Source: Actinomadura fibrosa (lineage in GTDB: Bacteria; Actinomycetota; Actinomycetes; Streptosporangiales; Streptosporangiaceae). Taken from it: 64,000 nucleotides of DNA. The notes under the pieces were generated by a model. That model was not told where the DNA came from. It did not search any database and worked only from the letters and a program-made list of their open reading frames with translations. Of this stretch, positions 59,430 through 64,000 are shown piece by piece. Both the position numbers and the translations under genes were made by a program. Where the stretch lies: NCBI RefSeq assembly GCF_900659615.1, contig NZ_CAACUY010000007.1:57822-121821 (forward strand), read 5' to 3'. Each line of letters begins with the position of its first letter. Positions within the stretch are counted from its first letter, which is position 1.

Positions 59430-60281
59430 GTGCCGGCGTGTGCGGTGTGCGGTGGGGGCGTGGAGGCGAAGGGGCGGGGGCGCCCGCCGAAGTACTGCTC
59501 ACGGTCCTGCCAGGCCAAGGCCTACCGGGCGCGTCAGAGGGATGCCGGAGACGAGGGTGCTGGGCAGGCCGCCGGGGCTGCCAGCTTCGAGGAGCTGCCC
59601 GATCAGCAGCCGGTCCGGCGCCGGCACGATGACCGGTATGGGCAGGCGCCTCCGGACGGCGATGCCGCGGCACGGCCGCAGGACCGGCGCAAGCGCGGCC
59701 CGTACCGCAAGGGGATCGAGCGGCGGAGGCAGATCCTGGACGCGGCTCTGGAGGTGTACGCGGAGCTGGGGGAGCGGGGAACATCGTTGCAGGAGATCGC
59801 CGACCGGGTCGGGGTGCGGCAGCCGGCGTTGATGTACTACTTCCGATCGCGCGAGGAACTGCTGCTGGCGGTGCTGGAGCGGCGCGAGGAGATCGCGGTC
59901 GAGGCCATCGCGGCGGCGGCCCGGGACCCGATCGACGCGCTGGTCCGGGCGATGCGTTACGACCTCGACCAGCCCGGGCTGGCGAAACTGTACCTGGCGT
60001 TGTCGGCGGCCGCCGTCGATCCGGGTCACCACGCGCATGGCTTCTTCGTCGACCGCTACCGGCGGCTGACGGCGGCGGTCGAGCGCGAGTTCGCCGGCCT
60101 CCAGGCGCGTGAGGACGTCCGCCGGGACGTGGACCCCGCCCATCTGGCGCGGTTGCTGCTGGCCGTCCTGGACGGGCTGCAGCTCCAATGGCTGATGGAT
60201 CCGTCGGTCGACGTCGCCACGCTGGCGGAGGCGTTCGGGAGCCTGTACATGCCGTCCGGCCGGGACGCCGGCTCCGCGTAG
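59430..60281 (+). CDS. TetR family regulator with N-terminal zinc-ribbon-like extension
   Basis: This is a 283-residue protein. The first 38 residues hold four Cys (4, 7, 23, 27; CxxC-x15-CxxxC) in a basic context, CAVCGGGV then GRPPKYCSRSCQAKAYRARQR, like a small zinc-binding domain. An acidic/Gln-rich linker leads to RKRGPYRKGIERR and a standard TetR HTH (ILDAALEVYAELGERGTSLQEIADRVGVRQPALMYYFRSREELLLAVL) and effector domain. The C-terminal part is paralogous to the TetR at 49500. GTG start follows AAAGGTGA. Between the GH operon and GH20, it probably controls both. Confidence 0.88.
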   Translation: MPACAVCGGGVEAKGRGRPPKYCSRSCQAKAYRARQRDAGDEGAGQAAGAASFEELPDQQPVRRRHDDRYGQAPPDGDAAARPQDRRKRGPYRKGIERRRQILDAALEVYAELGERGTSLQEIADRVGVRQPALMYYFRSREELLLAVLERREEIAVEAIAAAARDPIDALVRAMRYDLDQPGLAKLYLALSAAAVDPGHHAHGFFVDRYRRLTAAVEREFAGLQAREDVRRDVDPAHLARLLLAVLDGLQLQWLMDPSVDVATLAEAFGSLYMPSGRDAGSA

Positions 60282-60288
60282 GACGGAG

Positions 60289-60312
60289 CCGGTCCGCCGG
60301 CCGGTCCGCCGG
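60289..60312. repeat. tandem 12-bp repeat CCGGTCCGCCGG x2
   Basis: Two perfect copies in tandem between the convergent TetR and GH20 genes. Each unit is itself partly symmetric, so the pair can form a GC-rich hairpin and may act as a bidirectional terminator. Confidence 0.6.
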
Positions 60313-60313
60313 T

Positions 60314-61921
60314 TCAGCGCGGTCCCGCCGGCAGTCGACCGGCCGGCGTGTCCGACGTCCACGGGATCTCCTCGGAGGCGAAGTAACGGAGACCGCGATC
60401 GCGCCAGAGGGACGCGTGGTCCGCCAGCCGCGAGCGGTGCTCGGGCCAACTGGGAGGGGAGCCCGACCACGCGGTCTCGGCGATGGCCGGCAAACGCGGC
60501 AGCAGAAGCGTGGTGAGGTCGTCGAAGCCGCCGACGGTCTCGCCGAACAGAGTGGCTTCGATACCGGCGACCTGGGCTTCCGGGATGCCGTAGACGGCCG
60601 GGTCCCAGGAAGCCAGCTCCTGAAGAGTCTCAGGAGGATAGAACGGGAAACCCAGACGATCCGCCAGATCGGCCTGCTCGGTCGGCGCGGTCGTGCGGAC
60701 ATAGGGACGGTCGAGATAGAGGTGCGACTGCGGGGACAACAGGACCCGTCCGCCTCCCGTCACGATGCGGTCCAGGTCTCCTGCCGTGCGGTTGAAAAAC
60801 TCCCGCACCGCGCGCATGTCGTCGTCTGATACATCCAGTGCGACCGAGGACGGGCTCTGGGACGCCCCAGTCGAGGACATCATCGACGGGGCGAACCAGT
60901 ACTGGGCGATGTCGTGCGAGGTCACTCCGGCGCGTGCCGATTCCTGCCAGGCCAGCGGGTGTTTGCCGTGCTCACGAACCAGGGCGCGCAGTGTGCGGAC
61001 TGCATGCGAGAAGTCCTCCTCGGCCATGCCCATGGCCTCGTCGGCGCCGATGTGGACGTACGGCCCGCTGGTCAACGCGCACATTTCGGCCAGCACGCGC
61101 TCGACGATCGCGGCGGTGGCCGGGTCGGCCAGGTCGAGCGGCGGATGGAACTGCACGTGCTCGCCGAGCGTGCGCACCTGCGACGCGGCGCCGGGCGCGG
61201 CGGCCGCCGGCAGATCGGGGAACGCCGCGCGCAGCGCCTTGCAGTGCCCGGGCAGGTCGATCTCCGGGATGAGCGTGACGAAACGCTCGGCGGCGTAGGC
61301 CTGGAGATCCCGGTACTGCCGAACGGTGTAGAACGGGCTGTCACCTGCCGTGAGCTGCGGAAGGCCCGGTAGCTCGATGCGCCAGCCCTCATTGTCGGTG
61401 AGGTGGAGGTGAAGTGCGTTGAGCTTGTAGAGGGCGGCCAGGTCGATCAGGCGGCGCAGCTCGGCCGCCGTGACGAAACCCCGCGCGGGATCCACCATCA
61501 GGCCCCGCCAGGCATAGCGCGGAGCGTCGGCCACCTCCAGGCAGGCCAGGTCCTCGCCGCCGGCGAGGGCCTGAGCGGCCGTGGTGGCCGCGCGGAACGC
61601 TCCTTCGACGGAGTTGGCGCGGCAGACGATGCCCTGTTCGGTGACGGCGAGCCGGTAGGTCTCGTCGGCCGGCTCACCGCTCGGGGGCACGCCCAGGGTG
61701 CCGGTGCCGGCCGGTACAGCGCCCAGCGTCAGCCGCAGCTCCGAGTCGCCGTGTTCGGTGACCAGGCGCTTCCCGAGGTGCGGACGCAGCAGCTCGCGCA
61801 CGACCTCCGTCAACGCGGCCAGCGGAGCGTCGGCGCGGACGTGCCATGTGCCTGCGACCGGCGGCACTCCTGCTGTCGGGTGGAGGTGAGCGGGAAACGG
61901 GATGAGCGATGGCGGCACCAT
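60314..61921 (-). CDS. cytoplasmic GH20 beta-N-acetylhexosaminidase
   Basis: This is a 535-residue enzyme without signal peptide: GH20b domain, then RYAWRGLMVDPARGF, LHLHLTDNEGWRIE, IPEIDLPGHCKALRAAFPD, the catalytic pair Asp294-Glu295 in HIGADEAMG, and the C-terminal IEATLFGETV/ AETAWS elements. ATG follows AAGGAAGGA. It would act on imported GlcNAc/GalNAc-containing oligosaccharides. Divergent from an MFS transporter, with a TAGCATTGTTA-type site between them. Confidence 0.94.
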   Translation of the reverse strand: MVPPSLIPFPAHLHPTAGVPPVAGTWHVRADAPLAALTEVVRELLRPHLGKRLVTEHGDSELRLTLGAVPAGTGTLGVPPSGEPADETYRLAVTEQGIVCRANSVEGAFRAATTAAQALAGGEDLACLEVADAPRYAWRGLMVDPARGFVTAAELRRLIDLAALYKLNALHLHLTDNEGWRIELPGLPQLTAGDSPFYTVRQYRDLQAYAAERFVTLIPEIDLPGHCKALRAAFPDLPAAAAPGAASQVRTLGEHVQFHPPLDLADPATAAIVERVLAEMCALTSGPYVHIGADEAMGMAEEDFSHAVRTLRALVREHGKHPLAWQESARAGVTSHDIAQYWFAPSMMSSTGASQSPSSVALDVSDDDMRAVREFFNRTAGDLDRIVTGGGRVLLSPQSHLYLDRPYVRTTAPTEQADLADRLGFPFYPPETLQELASWDPAVYGIPEAQVAGIEATLFGETVGGFDDLTTLLLPRLPAIAETAWSGSPPSWPEHRSRLADHASLWRDRGLRYFASEEIPWTSDTPAGRLPAGPR

Positions 61922-61973
61922 CCGGATCCTTCCTTGGAGCGAACCGCGGATGAATGATTCGCGGCCTCAAAAG

Positions 61974-61989
61974 TCTAGCATTGTTAAAA
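61974..61989. promoter_or_regulatory. putative operator TCTAGCATTGTTAAAA before GH20
   Basis: Shares TCTAG-AT-TAAAA spacing with the 59243 element; differences inside are mostly transitions. Lies about 53 bases upstream of GH20 and 73 bases before the divergent MFS gene. Confidence 0.4.
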
Positions 61990-62061
61990 CTTAGCTAGTA
62001 GCGTCCAGGGTCACGGGAAGGGCCACCTTCTGGGCCCTCCTCCCCACCCCCTGGGAGCGCC

Positions 62062-63519
62062 ATGTCCCACGCACAGACCGCGCACGCACCGCTACCGGAA
62101 GACACGGACTTCCGTCCTCGGCACGCCTTCACCTTGGTCTCGCTGCTGTGGACCGTCCAACTCGTGTCACTCGTCGGGATGCTGGGCGGCAACGCCCAAG
62201 CCAAGGTCGCGATCCACTTCCACACCACCCAGATCGCCTGGTTCACCCTGGTCGGCGTACTGGCGGGCACCTTCGCCATCCCCTTCGCGGCCAAGGCCGG
62301 CGCGATGTACGGCAAGAAGCGCGTCATCCTCATCGTCGCGCTGCTCGGCCTCGTCGGCGACCTGGTGGCCGCCCTGGCCACCGACTACGGCGTTCTGCTG
62401 GTCGGCCGATGCATCGCCGGGCTGTACACGCCGGCGGCGATGCTGGCCTTCGCCATCACCCGCGACGTGTTCCCCCGCCACCTGGTCGGCCTGGCCAGCG
62501 GCCTCCTCGGCGGCGCGGTCGGGCTCGTCGCGCTGACCGGGCCGTTCCTGTCGGGTTGGCTGCTGGACGACCACGGCTTCCGCGCGGTGCTGTGGTTCAT
62601 GGTGGGCGGCACCCTGCTGAGCCTGCTGCTGGTCGCCGTGTTCGTGCCCGAGAGCCCGATCCGCGAGGGGCACGGCAGGATGGACTGGCCAGGTGGGATC
62701 CTGCTCGGCGGCGCGATCACGGCGATCGTCTACGCCATCGGGAAGGGCTCAGACTGGGGCTGGACCAGCGGCGAGTTCATCGCCTACATCGCCGGAAGCC
62801 TGGTCGCGCTGGCGCTGTTCGTGGTCGTGGAGAGCCGGACCGCCGAGCCGCTGCTGCCGCTCGCGCTCGTGCGGCGCCGGCAGGTCTGGACGGTTCTGCT
62901 GGCCACCTCTGCGGCCACCGGTGCGATCTACGGGGTCGGGCCGGTCCTGCAGCTCCTGGCGCTCATGCCCAAGATCCCGACCATCTCCGACGGGCTGGGC
63001 TGGTCGGCGACCCACAACGCCTGGGTCACCGCCCCGATGAGCGTTCTGATCATCGCGGCGGCCGTGGGGACCGGCGTGCTCGCCCGCCGCGTGGATGCCC
63101 GCTTCCTGCTGGGCGGCGGGGCGGTGCTCGCGGCCGTCGGCTACGGGATCGGCACGCAGCTGCACCACTCGGCGTCGGAGTTCATCACGATGGGCGTGGT
63201 GGCGGGCGTGGGCATGGGAATGATCGTGTCCATCGTGCCCATCATGATCATCGAGGTGGTCGCACCGGAGGAGCAGGCACTGGCCAACGGTGCGCAGAGC
63301 CTGGGCCAGGGCGTCGCACAGGTGCTCATCGCCCAGCTCGCCTTCGTCCTCATGGCCCAGCATGGCAAGGAGCTGAAAGGTACCCAGTTCTACCTGGACG
63401 CCGGCTTCACCAATGGCCTGTGGTTGATCGCCGGCTGCTGCGCCGTCGCGGCGCTGCTGGCATTGCTCATTCCGAAGGTCAAACGGCTCGACGACGCCGA
63501 GGCGGGCCAGGCGGCCTGA
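62062..63519 (+). CDS. MFS transporter, DHA2-like (14 TM)
   Basis: This is a 485-residue membrane protein: LVSLLWTVQLVSLVGMLGGNAQAKVAIHFHTTQIAWF, motif A-like AAKAGAMYGKKRVIL, GRCIAGLYTPAAMLAFAITRDVFP, motif C-like GLVALTGPFLSGWLLDDHGFR, and a total of about 14 hydrophobic segments. GGAG lies 5 bases before the ATG. It is divergent from the GH20 gene and may import sugar or export a metabolite. A hairpin follows its stop. Confidence 0.9.
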   Translation: MSHAQTAHAPLPEDTDFRPRHAFTLVSLLWTVQLVSLVGMLGGNAQAKVAIHFHTTQIAWFTLVGVLAGTFAIPFAAKAGAMYGKKRVILIVALLGLVGDLVAALATDYGVLLVGRCIAGLYTPAAMLAFAITRDVFPRHLVGLASGLLGGAVGLVALTGPFLSGWLLDDHGFRAVLWFMVGGTLLSLLLVAVFVPESPIREGHGRMDWPGGILLGGAITAIVYAIGKGSDWGWTSGEFIAYIAGSLVALALFVVVESRTAEPLLPLALVRRRQVWTVLLATSAATGAIYGVGPVLQLLALMPKIPTISDGLGWSATHNAWVTAPMSVLIIAAAVGTGVLARRVDARFLLGGGAVLAAVGYGIGTQLHHSASEFITMGVVAGVGMGMIVSIVPIMIIEVVAPEEQALANGAQSLGQGVAQVLIAQLAFVLMAQHGKELKGTQFYLDAGFTNGLWLIAGCCAVAALLALLIPKVKRLDDAEAGQAA

Positions 63520-63525
63520 CCTCAC

Positions 63526-63561
63526 CCTGGCCGCAGGCGGTCCACCCCGTCTGCGGCCAGG
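63526..63561 (+). terminator. hairpin terminator after the MFS gene
   Basis: CCTGGCCGCAG and CTGCGGCCAGG form a perfect 11-bp stem with a 14-base loop, 6 bases after the stop codon. The position and strength support an intrinsic terminator despite the absence of a T-run. Confidence 0.75.
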
Positions 63562-63939
63562 CCACTTCCCCATGGACCCGCGACCGGGCGAACGCAACCG
63601 GATCCGCATCCGAGGCATCCGCGCCGCGTGACGAAATAGATCGACTTACTGTGTTAAAAAGGCGTTCGATGATATCCAGCGCCGGTCAGCGTCGGTCCAC
63701 CGAGTCTCATAATGATCTACAATGTAAAGACATGTGATGGGGACAGCATGACTAGTACGAAAACGGCAATTCAACCCCACCAGACCTCACACAACCCTCA
63801 TTTGTAAGATCCGCAGGTTGAGGTGCTTGAGGAGTGCGTCACAAGCTGCAAGGCGACTAGCTTTTAGGCGCTCGCTAAGAGGTCCTCACAGAATCAGCGG
63901 ACGAGGCGTCGCCAGCAGACCTCCGATGGTGCTAAGCCG
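63562..63939. other. lower-GC non-coding stretch at the right edge
   Basis: No frame with actinobacterial codon bias is seen. GC falls clearly between about 63640 and 63880 (for example GTGTTAAAAAGG, CTCATAATGATCTACAATGTAAAG). A weak hairpin (CTTTTAG/CTAAGAG) is near 63860. Such composition is common next to insertion elements or in promoter regions; nothing more can be supported. Confidence 0.5.
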
Positions 63940-64000
63940 TCAAGCGGCCGTCATGAGGGTGGGGGTGAAGGCCTTGTCGGGGTCGTAGGTCTGGCTGGTT
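63940..64000 (-). CDS. C-terminal end of an unknown leftward gene (cut by the window)
   Basis: The last 20 codons read TSQTYDPDKAFTPTLMTAA followed by TGA, with strongly GC-biased third positions, unlike the DNA to its left. It is probably the end of a gene whose body lies beyond the window. A transposase or integrase is possible given the compositional break, but the fragment is too short to identify. Confidence 0.35.
   Translation of the reverse strand, partial: TSQTYDPDKAFTPTLMTAA

Noticed and set aside
1..64000. CRISPR arrays, tRNA or rRNA genes
   Set aside because: No regularly spaced repeats and no tRNA-like cloverleaf or rRNA sequence was noticed on either strand.

Overview
This window is high-GC DNA (roughly 70% G+C) with codon use, GTG/TTG starts, translationally coupled ATGA/GTGA junctions and gene families (F420-type LLM oxidoreductase, many TetR/LacI regulators, lipoprotein ABC systems) typical of a soil actinomycete. 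A Streptosporangiales-like genus such as Actinomadura fits but cannot be proved from the sequence alone. The region is accessory and catabolic: no ribosomal or core housekeeping genes, no tRNA and no CRISPR were seen.

Layout. (1) 1-14.1 kb: an aldehyde dehydrogenase remnant. Two near-identical TetR genes (440-1027 and 13507-14094, pointing outward) bracket a leftward dipeptide/oligopeptide ABC importer with an acyl-CoA ligase, a leftward amidase, and a divergent rightward operon of acyl-CoA ligase, hotdog dehydratase and FAD amine oxidoreductase. A shared operator-like motif stands before both TetR genes and in the amidase/ligase divergent promoter, so these genes look like one regulon for uptake and breakdown of an amide- or amine-containing compound. 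(2) 14.2-18.9 kb: two MFS transporters divergent from an unusual M28-like peptidase. (3) 19-27.2 kb: a second catabolic island with a frameshifted LLM oxidoreductase, a secreted hydrolase with a PKD-like tail, a SnoaL-like protein, a TauD-type dioxygenase, two SDRs, a P450, a shortened VOC protein and a TetR. Three TATACGANCGTATA-type operators tie its promoters together. (4) 27.3-42.7 kb: oligosaccharide utilisation, with an inverted-domain secreted GH3, GH43, GH42, a sugar ABC importer without its own ATPase, a Tat-exported GH20 and three LacI regulators. (5) 42.8-49.5 kb: an oxidative sugar-acid pathway (lactonase, MDR dehydrogenase, galactonate-dehydratase-like enolase, 2-oxoglutarate semialdehyde dehydrogenase, a U32-like protein) with an IclR regulator and matching palindromic operators. 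(6) 49.5-63.6 kb: a GH3-GH1-GH3-GH2-TetR operon, a TetR fused to an N-terminal zinc-ribbon-like segment, a cytoplasmic GH20 and an MFS exporter or importer. (7) 63.6-64 kb: lower-GC non-coding sequence and the end of one leftward reading frame.

Several genes are damaged. The aldehyde dehydrogenase has a frameshift and a deletion, OppD and a MalG-type permease each carry an in-frame TAG, the LLM oxidoreductase has a 1-bp shift, and the VOC protein seems to have lost its middle. Either both uptake systems are decaying or the assembly contains errors. TAG is used as an ordinary stop elsewhere in the window, so global recoding is unlikely.
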